Source: VRUE01 sp963774555 (lineage in GTDB: Bacteria; Actinomycetota; Thermoleophilia; Solirubrobacterales; 70-9). From it: a stretch of 64,000 bases of DNA. Within the stretch, counting starts at the first letter, position 1. Each line of letters opens with the position of its first letter. The position numbers and the translations under genes are program-made. The DNA lies in assembly GCA_963774555.1 (NCBI GenBank), contig CAVZFL010000001.1, positions 1,736,001 to 1,800,000 of the forward strand, read 5' to 3'. Below the pieces are notes generated by a model, which was given only the letters and a program-made list of their open reading frames with translations, was not told where the DNA came from and searched no databases. Positions 53,628 through 63,862 of this stretch are shown piece after piece.

Positions 53628-56120
53628 GGGTCCCTTTCTCATGGCTGCAGGAGTACTGCGACCCCGGCGTCAAGCCGGCGCAGCTGGCGGAGCGGCTGGC
53701 GATGACCGGGACCGAGGTCGAGCGGGTCGGCACGGTCGGCCCGCCCTCGGCCGACGGCTTCGTCGTCGGCCGGGTGCTGAGCGCCGAGCCGCACCCCAAC
53801 GCCGACCGGCTGCGCGTCTGCACGGTCGATACCGGCGACGGCGAGCGCACGATCGTCTGCGGCGCCCCCAACGTCGAGGCGGGACAGACGGTTCCGGTCG
53901 CGCTGCCGGGTGCGACGCTGCCCGGTGGTCACAAGATCGGCAAGGCGAAGCTGCGCGGGGTCGAGTCGGCGGGGATGATCTGCGCCTCCTCCGAGCTGGA
54001 GCTGGGGGAGGGGCCGCCCGGGATCATGGTGCTGGAGGACGACAGCCTCGTCCCCGGCACGCCCCTGGACGAGGTACTGCCGATCGCCGAGTCGGTGCTG
54101 GAGCTGGAGGTGACGCCGAACCGGGTCGACTGCTTCGGCGTCTACGGCGTCGCCCGCGAGGTGCATGCGATCAGCGCCGCGCCGCTGGCCGCCGAGCCCT
54201 GGGTCGAGGATGCGCCCGCCGAGGGAGATGGCGAGGTGGGTGATTACGCCTCGGTCACGGTGGAGGCCCCCGACCTCTGCCCCCGCTTCACCGCCCGCGT
54301 CTTCACCGATGTCACGATCGCGCCCTCGCCGGCCTGGTTGCAGGCCCGGTTGGCGGCGGCGGGCCAGCGGCCGATCAACAACGTCGTCGACATCACCAAC
54401 TACGCGATGCTGCTCACCGCCCAGCCGCTGCACGCCTTCGACCTCGACAAGGTGCCGGAGGGGGCGCTGACGGTCCGCACCGCGGCCGACGGTGAGAAGA
54501 TGAAGACGCTTGACGACGTCGAGCGAAGCTTCGACACGGAGACCGTCCTCGTCTGCGACCGCAATGGCCCCTCCGGCATCGCCGGGATCATGGGCGGCCA
54601 GGTCTCCGAGGTCTCCGAGCGGACGACAAGCGTCCTGCTCGAGGTCGCGACCTGGGACGGGACCAACATCCTGCGCACTTCGCGCCTGCTCTCGCTGCGC
54701 TCCGAGGCCTCCTCCCGCTTCGAGAAGCAGCTCCACCCGGATCTCTGCATGAGGGCGCAGCGGATCGCCTCGAAGCTGATGGTCGAGCTCTGCGGCGCCA
54801 AGCTGGTGCCGGGCACGATCGACGTCGCAGCGGAGATCCCGGAGCCGCGGCGGCTCACGCTGCGCGGCGAGCGGGTCGAGGGGCTGCTCGGGATGGCGAT
54901 CGACCAGAGCGACCAGGCCGCCTACCTGGGGCGGCTCGGCTTCGGCGTCGAGGCAGCCGGCGACGACCTCGAGGTCATCGTGCCGCCCGACCGCCACTAC
55001 GACGTCACCCGCGAGGTCGACCTGATCGAGGAGGTCGGCCGCGTCCACGGCCTCGACGAGCACCTGCCCAGCACCCTGCCGGCGGTTGCCGGCCGCGTCG
55101 GCGGCCTCACTCGCGAGCAGCGCCTGCGGCGGCGGGCCGAGGACACGATGCGCGATCTCGGCTTCGACGAGGTGGTCGGCTGGAGCTTCACCGACCCGGG
55201 CGAGGCCGGTCGCCTGCGGATCCCCGAGGACGACCCGCGCGCCGCCCCGATCGCCCTCGCCAACCCGCTTTCGGAGGACCAGTCGGTCATGCGCACGACG
55301 GTGCTCGGCTCCCTGCTCGACGTCGCCCAGCGCAACCAGGCCCACGGTGCCCCCCGCGTCTCAATCTTCGAGTCCGGCCGGGTCTACCTCAACGCGTCCG
55401 AGTCGAGCGGCGGATTTTCCATGCCTGAGATGGAAAATCCGCGTTTCGTCAGCCTCGCCGGCCTCTTTCCGGGCGAGCGGGAGGCGCCCGACCACGAGCC
55501 GCACCGGATCGCGGCGCTGGCGGTGGGCTCGCTGGCCCCCGCATCCTGGAGGGGCGATGACGAACCCGCCGACTTCTTCGCCCTCAAGGGCCTGCTCGAA
55601 GCGCTTGCTGGGCAGCTCGGAACGCAACTCGCCTTCGAGCCGGCCGAGCAGCCCTTCCTGCATCCGGGGCGCTCGGCAGCGGTATCCGCCGGTGGCGAGA
55701 GCTGCGGCTGGATCGGCGCGGTCCACCCGCTCGTCTGCCGGGCCTGGGATGTCGAGGCGGCCGTTGCCTTCGAAGTCGATCTTGCCGCACTCGTCCTCGC
55801 GGCGGGCGCCGGCGAGGAGACCTTCGAGGACGTGACCGGCTTCCCCGCCGTCAACCAGGACATCGCGGTCGTCGTGCCCACCGAGGTATCGGCGGACGCA
55901 GGTGCGAAGCGCCGTTCGCGCGGCCGGCGGCGAGCTGCTCCGCGCCGCCGATGTCTTCGACCTCTACGAAGGCGAGCAGGTCGGGGAAGGAAGCAAGAGC
56001 CTCGCCCTGCGCCTGGAGTTCCGGGCGCCGGACCGGACCCTCACCGACGAGGAGGTCGCCGAGCGGCGGGCGGCGATCGAGGCCGAGCTGGAGAAGATCG
56101 GAGGGTCCCTGCGTGGCTGA
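53624..56120 (+). CDS. pheT: Phenylalanyl-tRNA synthetase beta subunit (one frameshift)
   Basis: tRNA-binding and editing subunit. EMAP-like domain (VVGRVLSAEPHPNADRLRVCTVDTG), B3/B4 editing region (RPINNVVDITNYAMLLTAQPLHAFDLDKV), B5 (LRGERVEGLLGMAID), catalytic-like core, and C-terminal anticodon domain FRAPDRTLTDEEVAERRAAIEAELEK. An extra base near 55893 moves the last 75 residues to another frame, and without correction the frame runs on through argC and argJ. The palindrome at 55410-55442 adds GFSMPEMENP within the catalytic-like core. Confidence 0.93.
55410..55442. repeat. Perfect hairpin in frame inside pheT
   Basis: 13-bp arms gcggattttccat / atggaaaatccgc around a 7-nt loop, gcctgag. 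AT-rich compared with the surrounding coding sequence, and translated as GGFSMPEMENPR. Neither stem nor loop matches the other families, but the situation is the same: a palindrome inserted without disrupting the frame. Confidence 0.65.
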
Positions 56121-57146
56121 CCATCCCACCCAACCGCTCGACGGCGCCCCCGCCGCGCGGGTGCTGGTCGCCGGCGCTTCGGGCTTTACCGGTGCCCTGG
56201 CAGCGCAGATCGTCTGGCGCCACCCGAAGCTGGAGCTGGTCGCGGTCACCTCGCGCAGCGATGCCGGCAAGCGGCTCGACTGCGCTCTACCCGCGCTACC
56301 GGGTGCCGCTGGAGCTGACCGAGCTCGACCTCGACCAGATCGAGGACGTCGACGCCGCGATCGTCGCCTACCCGCACGGCGCCTCGGCACCGGCGGTCGC
56401 CGCGCTGCGTGGCCTCGGCGCCCTCGTCGTCGACCTCTCCGCCGACTTCCGCCTGCGCGACCTGCCCACCTACGAGCGCTGGTACGGCGAGCACGGCGCG
56501 CCGGAGCTGCTCGACGGCGCCGTCTACGGGCTCACCGAGCTCTATCGCGAGCAGCTGCGCGAGGCCGAGCTGGTCGCGACGCCTGGCTGCTACCCGACCG
56601 CAAGCGTGCTCGCCCTGGCGCCGCTGGCCGAGAAGGGCCTGCTCGCCGACGTCGTCATCGACGCCAAGCAGGGTGTCTCCGGCGCCGGCCGCGGCGGCGG
56701 CGACGCGATGCACTACGTCTCGATGGACGAGAACGCCTTCGCCTACAAGACCGAGGGTCACCGCCACCGGCCCGAGATCGAGCAGGAGCTGGCGGCGCTG
56801 GGCAGCCCGGCGCCGGTCACCTTCGTGCCGCACCTGCTGCCGCTCGACCAGGGCGAGCTGACCAGCTGCTACGCGCAGACCAGCGAGCCGATCTCCAAGG
56901 ACGAGGTGCAGGCGCTCTACCGCGAGCGCTACGCCGGCGAGCCCTTCGTCCACGTCGTCGACGGCCCGCCCGGGGCTGCGCGACGTGCGCGATACGAACG
57001 AGTGCCACGTCTACGTCACGGTCGAGGAGCGGGGCCGGGTGCTGGCCTTCTCGGCGATCGACAACCTCTGGAAGGGCGCCTCCGGGCAGGGCGTGCAGAA
57101 CCTCAACCTGATGCTGGGGCTCGACGAGACGCTGGGGCTCATATGA
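56113..57146 (+). CDS. argC: N-acetyl-gamma-glutamyl-phosphate reductase (two frameshifts)
   Basis: Third step of arginine synthesis. NADP-binding VLVAGASGFTGALAAQIVWRHP, catalytic cysteine LVATPGCYPTASVLAL, and KQGVSGAGRGGGDAMHYVSMDEN are clear. Extra bases near 56280 and 56972 break the frame, with the conserved end LRDVRDTNECHVYVTVEERGRVLAFSAIDNLWKGASGQ in the next frame to TGA 57144-57146. GTG start overlapping pheT by 8 nt. First gene of argCJBD. Confidence 0.9.
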
Positions 57147-58324
57147 GCGGCTTCTTCAAGTCGCGCTGGGTGCAGCCGCCGGCCGGGGTGGAGGAGCTCG
57201 ACCCCGCTCAGCTCGCACCCGGCTTTCGGGCCGGGGCCGCCCACTGTGGGCTTAAGGGCGGCGGCAAGACCGACGTCGGCCTGCTCGTCTGCGATGCGGA
57301 GAAGGTTTCTTCGGCGATCCTGCTCACCCGCAACGCCTCGGCCGCGGCGCCGGTGCGGGTCTGCCGCAAGCGCTGCGAGCAGGACTCGATTCGCGCTGCG
57401 GTCGTCAACGCCGGCAACGCCAATGCCGAGACCGGCAAGCAGGGCTACGCCGACGCGGTGGCGATGTGCGACACAGCCGCCGAGGCTCTCGGCCTGCGAT
57501 CCGAGACCGTCGCCGTCGCCGAGACCGGTGTGATCGGCGTGCCGCTGCCGGTCGAGGCTGTGCTGGGCGGCATCGGCGAGGCGGCCGGCAACCTCTCGGT
57601 GGATGGCGGAGCGGCGTTCTCGGACGCGATCCTCACCACCGACCGCTGGCCGAAGCGCTGCACGCTGCGCGCCGGCGGCGTGACGATCTCCGCCCAGGCC
57701 AAGGGCGGCGGCATGATCCAGCCGAACATGGCGACGATGCTCTGCTTCGTCCAGACCGACGCCGTGGTCGAGGACCCCGACGCCGCCCTGCGCGCCGCTT
57801 GCGACGCTTCCTTCGAGCGGATCACGGTCGACGGGCAGATGAGCACCAACGACACCGTGCTGCTGCAGGCGACCGGGGGTTCCGGCAAGCCGCTGCCCGA
57901 GGGCCTGCTCGACGCAGTGCTGCTGCAACTAGCGCTCGAGGTCGTCGCCGACGGCGAGGGTTCCTCGCGGGTCGGCCGCGTCCAGGTCGACGGCGCCGCC
58001 TCGGCCGCGGAGGCCGAGCGCGTCGCCCGCGCGATCGCCAACTCGCCGCTGGTCAAGACGGCGCTCTTCGGCCGCGATCCCAACTGGGGCCGGATCGCCC
58101 AGGCGGCCGGGATGGCGCTGGCCGGCGAGGATCTCGAAGAGATCGGCGCCGAGAACATCGACAACGACGAGCTGGGCGCGGACGTCGCGGAGGCCGAGAT
58201 CGGCCTGCGGCTCGATCGCGGCGAGCACAGCGCCCACGTCTGGTTCTCCGACCTCGGCTACGAGTACGTCCGGATCAACGCGCGAGTACACGACATGACC
58301 ACGAACGAGAGGGGGCAGCGATGA
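57143..58324 (+). CDS. argJ: Bifunctional ornithine acetyltransferase/N-acetylglutamate synthase
   Basis: Recycles the acetyl group between ornithine and glutamate, and can make N-acetylglutamate. The autoproteolysis site is in KGGGMIQPNMATMLCF (cleavage before Thr). Also RAAVVNAGNANAETG, VDGQMSTNDTVLL, and FGRDPNWGRIAQAAGMAL. 393 residues, no frame breaks. ATG overlaps the argC stop, and the stop overlaps argB (ATGA). Confidence 0.95.
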   Translation: MSGFFKSRWVQPPAGVEELDPAQLAPGFRAGAAHCGLKGGGKTDVGLLVCDAEKVSSAILLTRNASAAAPVRVCRKRCEQDSIRAAVVNAGNANAETGKQGYADAVAMCDTAAEALGLRSETVAVAETGVIGVPLPVEAVLGGIGEAAGNLSVDGGAAFSDAILTTDRWPKRCTLRAGGVTISAQAKGGGMIQPNMATMLCFVQTDAVVEDPDAALRAACDASFERITVDGQMSTNDTVLLQATGGSGKPLPEGLLDAVLLQLALEVVADGEGSSRVGRVQVDGAASAAEAERVARAIANSPLVKTALFGRDPNWGRIAQAAGMALAGEDLEEIGAENIDNDELGADVAEAEIGLRLDRGEHSAHVWFSDLGYEYVRINARVHDMTTNERGQR

Positions 58325-59191
58325 CCGAGCAGGCGCCGCAGTCGCGGGCGGCCGGAGTCAGCGTCGAGACGCTGATGGAGGCGCTGCCCTACATCCGCGA
58401 GTTCCACGGCCGCACGGTGGTGATCAAGTACGGCGGCGCGGCGATGCGCGAGGAGGAGCTGCGCGAGGCCTTCGCCACCGACGTCGTCCTGCTCAAGTAC
58501 GTCGGCATGAACCCGATCGTCGTCCACGGCGGCGGTCCCGAGATCACCGAGTACATGGAGCGGCTCGGCATCGAGGTGCGCTTCCACGAGGGCCTGCGCG
58601 TCTCCGACGCCGAGACGGTCGAGGTGGCGCAGATGGTCCTGCTCGGCAAGCTCAACTCCGACATCGTCCAGCGACTCAACCGCCACGGCCAGCCGGCGGT
58701 CGGCCTCTCCGGCAGGACGGCTCGCTGTTCGAGGTCGCGCCGGTCGCCAACGCCGAGCAGGTCGGCTTCGTCGGCTCGATCGAGCGGGTCGACGTCGACG
58801 TGCTCAACCACATCGCCGCCGACTACATCCCGGTGATCGCCTCCTCGGCCTCCGACCGCGACGGCCAGTCCTACAACGTCAACGCCGACGAGGCCGCCGG
58901 CAAGGTCGCCGCCGCGCTCGGCGCCCACAAGGCGATCTTCCTCACCGACGTCGAGGGCTGGCTGCGCCGACGCCGACGGACGAGGACTCGCTGATCTCGC
59001 GGGCGACGGTCGACGAGGTCGAGCAGCAGCTGGCCGCGATCGACGGCGGCATGCGGCCCAAGCTCGGCGCCTGCGTCGACGCGATCCGCGGCGGCGCCCA
59101 GTCGGCCCACATCATCGACGGCCGCAAGCCGCACTCGCTGCTGCTCGAGCTCTTCACCGACGCCGGCATCGGCACGATGGTGACGCCGTGA
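58321..59191 (+). CDS. argB: Acetylglutamate kinase (two frameshifts)
   Basis: Second step of arginine synthesis. GRTVVIKYGGAAM, VVHGGGPEITEYMERLGIEVRFHEGLRVSD, and after a missing base near 58713 LFEVAPVANAEQVGFVGSIERVDVDVL, SYNVNADEAAGKVAAALGAHKAIFLTDVEG; a second shift near 58968 leads to LISRATVDEVEQQLAAIDGGMRPKLGACVDAIRGG. The Arg-feedback N-terminal helix type cannot be judged. Stop overlaps the argD start. Confidence 0.92.
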
Positions 59192-60380
59192 ACCTGACCG
59201 ACCTGCAGGCGCTCGAGGAGCGCTACCTGATGCGCACCTACAGGCGGGCGCCGGTCGAGTTCGTCCGCGGCGAGGGCGCCCTGCTCTGGGACGCCGAGGG
59301 CAAGGAGTACCTCGACTTCCTCGCCGGGATCTCGGTCTGCTCGGTCGGCCACTGCAACCCCGACGTGGTCGAGGCGGTGCGCGAGCAGGCCGGGCGGCTG
59401 ATGCACGCCTCCAATCTCTTCTACACCGAGCCGATGGTGCGGCTCGCCGAGCGGCTCTCGGAGTCGAGCCTCGGCGGCCGCGTCTTCTTCTCCAACTCCG
59501 GCACCGAGGCCAACGAGTGCGCGATCAAGATCGCCCGCAAGCACGCCCACCGGCGCGGCATCGAGGCGCCGGAGATCGTCAGCTTCGAGCGCGACTTCCA
59601 CGGCCGCACCTACGGCGCGCTCTCGGCGACGCCGGCGCTTGCCGCCAACCCCGACCTGGGGCCGATGCTGCCCGGCTTCCGCTCGGTGCCGCTGAACGAC
59701 GCGGCGGCGCTGCGCGCCGCGGTCGGCGAGAGCACGGCCGCGGTGCTGATCGAGCCGATCCAGGGCGAGGCCGGCATCTACCCGGTCAGCGACGAGGCGC
59801 TGCTGGCCGCCCGCGAGGCCTGCGACGAGGCCGGCGCGCTGCTGATCTTCGACGAGATCCAGACCGGGATGGGGCGGACCGGCTCGCTCTGGGCCTACGA
59901 GCAGACCCCGGTCCGGCCCGACGTGCTGACCAGCGCCAAGGCGCTCGGCGGCGGCATGCCGATCGGCGCCTGCGTGACCACGCCCGGAGGCCGGCGAGGT
60001 GCTCGAGCCCGGCGACCACGGCTCGACCTTCGCCGGCGGCCCGGTCGCCGCGCCGCGGCGCTCGCCGTGCTCGAGATCGTCGACGACCCGGCCCTGCTGC
60101 GGCGCGTCCGCGAGCTCGGCGCGCAAGCTGCGCGACGAGCCTGCTCGCGCTCGACGGCGTGCGCGAGGTGCGCGGCCGCGGCCTGATGCTGGGCGTCGGT
60201 CTCGCCGACGGAATCGACGCCGCGGCGCTCGGCGCCGACCTGCTCGAGCGCGGCCTGATCGTCAACGTGCCCGAGCCCGGGACGCTGCGCCTGCTGCCGC
60301 CGCTGACGGTCGATCCCGACCAGATCGAGCGCGCCGTCGCCACGATCGAGGCTGCACTCCTAAGCTACGCGCCAGCATGA
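59188..60380 (+). CDS. argD: Acetylornithine aminotransferase (several frameshifts)
   Basis: PLP-dependent class III transaminase. LDFLAGISVCSVGHCNPDVVEAV, FFSNSGTEANECAIKIARKHA, SFERDFHGRTYGALSAT, LLIFDEIQTGMGRTG, and the PLP lysine in VLTSAKALGGGMPIGA. Shifts near 59990, 60055 and 60130 divide the C-terminal part (LEPGDHGSTFAGGPVAA, then LEIVDDPALLRRVRELG, then LALDGVREVRGRGLMLGVGLADG). GTG start overlapping argB. The small gene after it begins 4 nt before its end. Confidence 0.92.
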
Positions 60381-60818
60381 GCTCTGAGAAGCGCCCACCC
60401 GAGCCCCGCGCCCTGACCAGCGGCACGGCCGAGCGCCTGGCGGCGATCGTCGAGGCGGCCGAGCAGGCTGCCGCGAAGGTGATCGACGACGCCGAGGAGC
60501 AGGCGCGCCGCCAGCTCGAGGAGGCCGGCGCCCGCGCCGACCGCATCGTCGCCGAGCGCCTGCGCGCTCTCGCCGACGAGCTCGACCCGCCGACCGCGCC
60601 CCGCCGCGAGTCCCACCTGAGGCCGGTCGAGCCGGCCACGGAGCCGGAGCTCGTCCGCGAGGCCGTCGCTCCAGCGCTCGCCGGCGCCCGCCTGCTCGCC
60701 ACCCAGATGGCGGTCTCCGGCAGCAGCCGCGAGGAGATCGAGCAGCGGCTGCGCAGCGGCTTCGACATCGACCGACACGAGCGAGATACTCGACGCGATA
60801 CTCGGACCGGAGGAGTAG
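60377..60818 (+). CDS. Coiled-coil protein of the arginine operon (frameshifted end)
   Basis: About 146 residues. A long charged helix (TAERLAAIVEAAEQAAAKVIDDAEEQARRQLEEAGARADRIVAERLRALADEL) precedes a short C-terminal helical part (ARLLATQMAVSGSSREEIEQRLRSGFDI). A one-base shift near 60772 restores TSEILDAILGPEE and stop TAG 60816. The amphipathic Ala/Glu/Arg helix resembles DivIVA- or V-ATPase-stalk-like coiled coils. No function assigned. Position between argD and argG is probably conserved in related genomes. Confidence 0.6.
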
Positions 60819-60822
60819 AGAC

Positions 60823-61182
60823 ATGCACGAGGACCCGACCCGGATGATGCGCCAGCCCGACGACGAGCACCACCCGCACGGCAACATGCGCCTGCTCGAT
60901 CGCCGGCCTGATCGCCGTGATCGTCGGCCTGGTGATCGCCGTCGTCGTGATCGCCGGCAGCGGCAACAGCGGCTCGACCTCGACCGTGACCACCGTCCCC
61001 AGCGAACCCAGCTCGACCACCGAGACGACGACCGGCACGACCACAGGCTCGACCACCGAAACCACGACCTCGACCCCGACCGAGACCACGACCACGCGGA
61101 AACGACGACGACGCCGGAAGAAACGACCACGACCACGCCGCCGGAAGAAGAAAACGGCAGCGGCGGTATCGGCGCCCCCTAG
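60823..61182 (+). CDS. Single-span membrane protein with Thr/Ser-rich extracellular tail (frameshifted)
   Basis: Start MHEDPTRMMRQPDDEHHPHG, then after a shift near 60903 a transmembrane helix (AVIVGLVIAVVVIAGS), then a low-complexity region of Thr-Glu/Thr-Ser repeats (TVPSEPSSTTETTTGTTTGS ... TTTTPEETTTTTPPEEENGS); a second shift lies near 61098. Probably an extended, possibly glycosylated, surface stalk. No domain after it. Repeats in such a tract also favour assembly slips. Confidence 0.55.
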   Translation: MHEDPTRMMRQPDDEHHPHGNMRLLDRRPDRRDRRPGDRRRRDRRQRQQRLDLDRDHRPQRTQLDHRDDDRHDHRLDHRNHDLDPDRDHDHAETTTTPEETTTTTPPEEENGSGGIGAP

Positions 61183-61243
61183 TGACGCCCGACTCGCCGG
61201 CGCAAAGGCCCGCACGGCCTCCTACGAGGCCGACCCCGCCGAG

Positions 61244-62462
61244 GTGCGGCGCGTCCTGCTGCTCTACTCGGGCGGCCTCGACACGAGCGTGATGCTGAAG
61301 TGGATCCAGGACTCCTACGACGCCGAGGTCGTCTGCCTCACGGTCAACCTCGGCCAGCCGGGCGAGGACTACGCCGTGATCGAGGACAAGGCGAAGCGCC
61401 TCGGCGCGCTGGAGTGCCACGTCGTCGACGCCCGCGAGGAGTTCGCCGCCGAGTACGTCCTGCCGGCGATCAAGGCCAACGCCCTCTACGGCGGCGGCTA
61501 CCCGCTCTTCACCGCGCTCGGCCGGCCGCTGATCGCCAAGCTCGCGGTCGAGTACGCCCGCCGCAGCGGCTGCGACACGATCGCCCACGGCTGCACCGGC
61601 AAGGGCAACGACCAGGTGCGGATCGAGGCCACGGTGGCGACCCTGGCGCCGGAGCTGAAGACGATCGCCCCGGTGCGCTACTGGCAGATGGGCCGCGAGG
61701 AGGAGATCGCCTACGCCCGCGAGCACGGCATCCCGGTCAAGGGCGGCACCGAGGTGGCGCCCTACTCGATCGACGACAACCTCTGGGGCCGCTCCTCGGA
61801 GGGCCGCTGGATCGAGGACCTCGACCACGCACCCGAGGACGACGTCTTCCAGCTCGTCACCCGGCCCGAGGAGGCGCCTGACGAGGCCGAGACGGTCACG
61901 GTCGAGTTCGAGGCGGGCGTCCCGGTCGCGCTCAACGGCGAGCGCCTGGGCGCTGGTCGAGCTGCTCGAACGCGCCGCCGAGATCGGCTGCCGCCACGGG
62001 GTCGGCATCGTCGACCACATCGAGGACCGCATCGTCGGCCTCAAGGTGCGCGACATCTACGAGGTGCCGGCGGCGGCGATCCTGCTGCCCGCCCATCAGG
62101 AGCTGGAGAAGCTGGTCGGCACGATCCACCAGAACCAGTTCAAGCCCGCGCTCGACCAGAAGTGGGCCTACCTCGTCTACGCCGGTCTCTGGTGGGAGCC
62201 GCTGCGCACCGACCTCGACGCCTACATGGACGCGGTCAACGCCCAGGTCACCGGCACGATCGGCCTCAAGCTCTACAAGGGCAGCGTGCGGGTCGTCACC
62301 CGCTCCTCGCCGAATGCGGTCTACGACGCCGACCTCGCTTCCTTCGCCCAGTCGGGCGGCCTCTTCTCGCAGTCGGCCTCGCCCGGCTTCATCGAGCTCT
62401 GGTCGCTGCAGTCGCGGATGGCGCATCGAATCCGCCAGCGCGGGGAAGAGGAGGAGGGATGA
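61244..62462 (+). CDS. argG: Argininosuccinate synthase (one frameshift)
   Basis: ATP-dependent condensation of citrulline and aspartate. P-loop-like RVLLLYSGGLDTSVMLKWIQ, GCTGKGNDQVRIEATV, APYSIDDNLWGRSSEGRWIEDLDHAPED, then after two missing bases near 61955 LVELLERAAEIGCRHGVGIVDHIEDRIVGLKVRDIYE and DQKWAYLVYAGLWWEPLRTDLDAYMD. GTG 61244 is the closest usable start. Related proteins may begin earlier (SYEADPAEV), which would need GTG 61183 and a base correction. Confidence 0.92.
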
Positions 62463-62614
62463 GCTACGACAAGCTGGGCAAGGCCGCGATCCGCTTCGCC
62501 TTCAGGTACGTGCGCCGCCGCTACCGCCGCGAGATCCGCATCGGCGCCGGAGTGGCGATTGCCGGCGTGGCCGTCGCCGCCTACGTCGCCACCCGCAACG
62601 TCCCCGAGGGCTAA
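62459..62614 (+). CDS. Small basic membrane protein after argG
   Basis: 51 residues: MSYDKLGKAAIRFAFRYVRR RYRREIRIGAG, then a hydrophobic helix VAIAGVAVAAYVATR. Strong positive-inside pattern. ATG overlaps the argG stop (ATGA), with ggaggagg just upstream, so translation is coupled. No known domain. Confidence 0.65.
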   Translation: MSYDKLGKAAIRFAFRYVRRRYRREIRIGAGVAIAGVAVAAYVATRNVPEG

Positions 62615-62623
62615 CCCCGCCCC

Positions 62624-62670
62624 AGGTGCAACGTTTTGTGGTCCTGCCAGGGGCACAACGCGTTGCACCT
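62624..62670. repeat. Hairpin element, family D copy 3
   Basis: aggtgcaacg...ttgtg / cacaa...cgttgcacct with a cctgcca centre, 10 nt after the preceding stop codon. Ends match the copies at 26301-26349 and 28548-28588, and the terminal 10 bp pair perfectly. Confidence 0.7.
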
Positions 62671-62749
62671 TGCTCGGTCGCAAGATCTGTTGCGGCTTAT
62701 CGGCAACTTGTGAGGGTTTGCTCACAGAGTCCGCTACCCTCGCCGCTCC

Positions 62750-63772
62750 GTGGCGTCGACCTTCGCAAAGCCCGGAGGCCGCCTCGGCCTCGGCGTTCTG
62801 GCCTGCGCGCTGATCGCGACGGCATCGCTTCTCGCCGCCGGTTCCAAGGCGGCCAACGTCGACGCGCTGCAGGGCAAGGTCTCCGCGGCCCGCGGAGAAG
62901 CCAGCGCACTGGTCTCGAAGCTGCAGGCCGCACAGGGCGAACTCGCCGCAGCCGAAGAACAGGCCGCCGCGGCGAGCGCCCGCGAGCGCAAACTCACCGA
63001 CGCTGCTTGCCACCGGGAAGGAACGGGCCGAACGGCTGGCGGCCGAGGTGCGGCAGACGCAGCGCCAGCTGGCGATCGCAGAAGCAGCGTCTCCGCCGCG
63101 CTCGCGGCGCCCTTGCAGAGCGTCTCGTCGCCATTTACGAGAGCGGGCTCCCAGTACGGCCAGCGTAATCCTCGCCTCCAGTGACATCGACGAACTGGCG
63201 ACCCGGACCGAATACCTCGAGCGCATCGAGCAGTCCGACTCCGATCTGGCTGCCCGAGTGGCCCAGGTTCGACGCTCGGTCGCAGCCGCCCTGAAGCGAG
63301 TCGCTGCGCTCAAGGCTCGCGTCGACGCCTACAACGAGCGCCTCGCCGCCGCCCGCTCCGAAATCGCCACGGTCCGCGCCAACGCCGAAGCTGCCGCAGT
63401 CGCAGCTGCACTCGGTCACCGCCGCCCGCGCCGCATCGCTGGCGAAGCTCAAGTCGCAGATCGGCAACTGGGTGCAGCGACATCCAGGAAGCCGAAGCCG
63501 CGATCAGCGCCGCCGAAGCCGAAGGCGAAGTCGAACGCTGGCTCGGCGGCCCCTACTCGATCCCCACCTACATCGTCATGTGCGAGTCCGGCGGCAACTA
63601 CGGCGCCGTCAACCCCTCCAGCGGAGCCGGCGGCGCCTACCAAATCCTGCCGTCCACCTGGCAGCTCTACGGCGGCCAGGGCGAACCCCAGAACGCCTCG
63701 AAGGCCGAACAGGATCGCATCGCCGCCGAAATCTGGGCCGACTCCGGCTCCAGCGCCTGGGTCTGCGGCTAG
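62750..63772 (+). CDS. Secreted coiled-coil protein with RPF-like transglycosylase domain (several frameshifts)
   Basis: Signal peptide (LGLGVLACALIATASLLAAG), long coiled coil (VDALQGKVSAARGEASALVSKLQAAQGELAAAEEQAAAASARERKL ... RTEYLERIEQSDSDLAARVAQVRRSVAAALKRVAALKARVDAYNERLAAARSEI), and a C-terminal domain YIVMCESGGNYGAVNPSSGAGGAYQILPSTWQLYGGQGEPQ of the resuscitation-promoting-factor/lysozyme-like type (catalytic Glu in CESGG). Frame breaks near 63000, 63085, 63150, 63410 and 63470. The PcsB-like coiled coil suggests membrane-complex-controlled wall cleavage. GTG start. Confidence 0.8.
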
Positions 63773-63862
63773 CGTCGCCGAAATACACGACGGAAGGTGC
63801 GCGGAAGACGCTCGAAACCGCGCCGCTCCATCTGCCCTGCTTGGCATGATCGCCAGCAGCCC

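Noticed and set aside
53624..58324. A single 1566-codon open frame joining pheT, argC and argJ
   Set aside because: It arises from compensating single-base errors. Each part has its own conserved start and end, and the intervening translated stretches are out-of-frame nonsense, so it is not a fusion protein.
61080..61182. Basic Arg/Lys-rich protein segment upstream of argG
   Set aside because: It is the Thr-repeat region of the small membrane protein read out of frame after a base error; the Thr/Glu frame is the real one.
26301..62670. Family D palindromes as integron attC sites
   Set aside because: Ends have caac/gtt-like bases, but copies are scattered singly and one is inside a gene; no array of cassettes or integron integrase is present.
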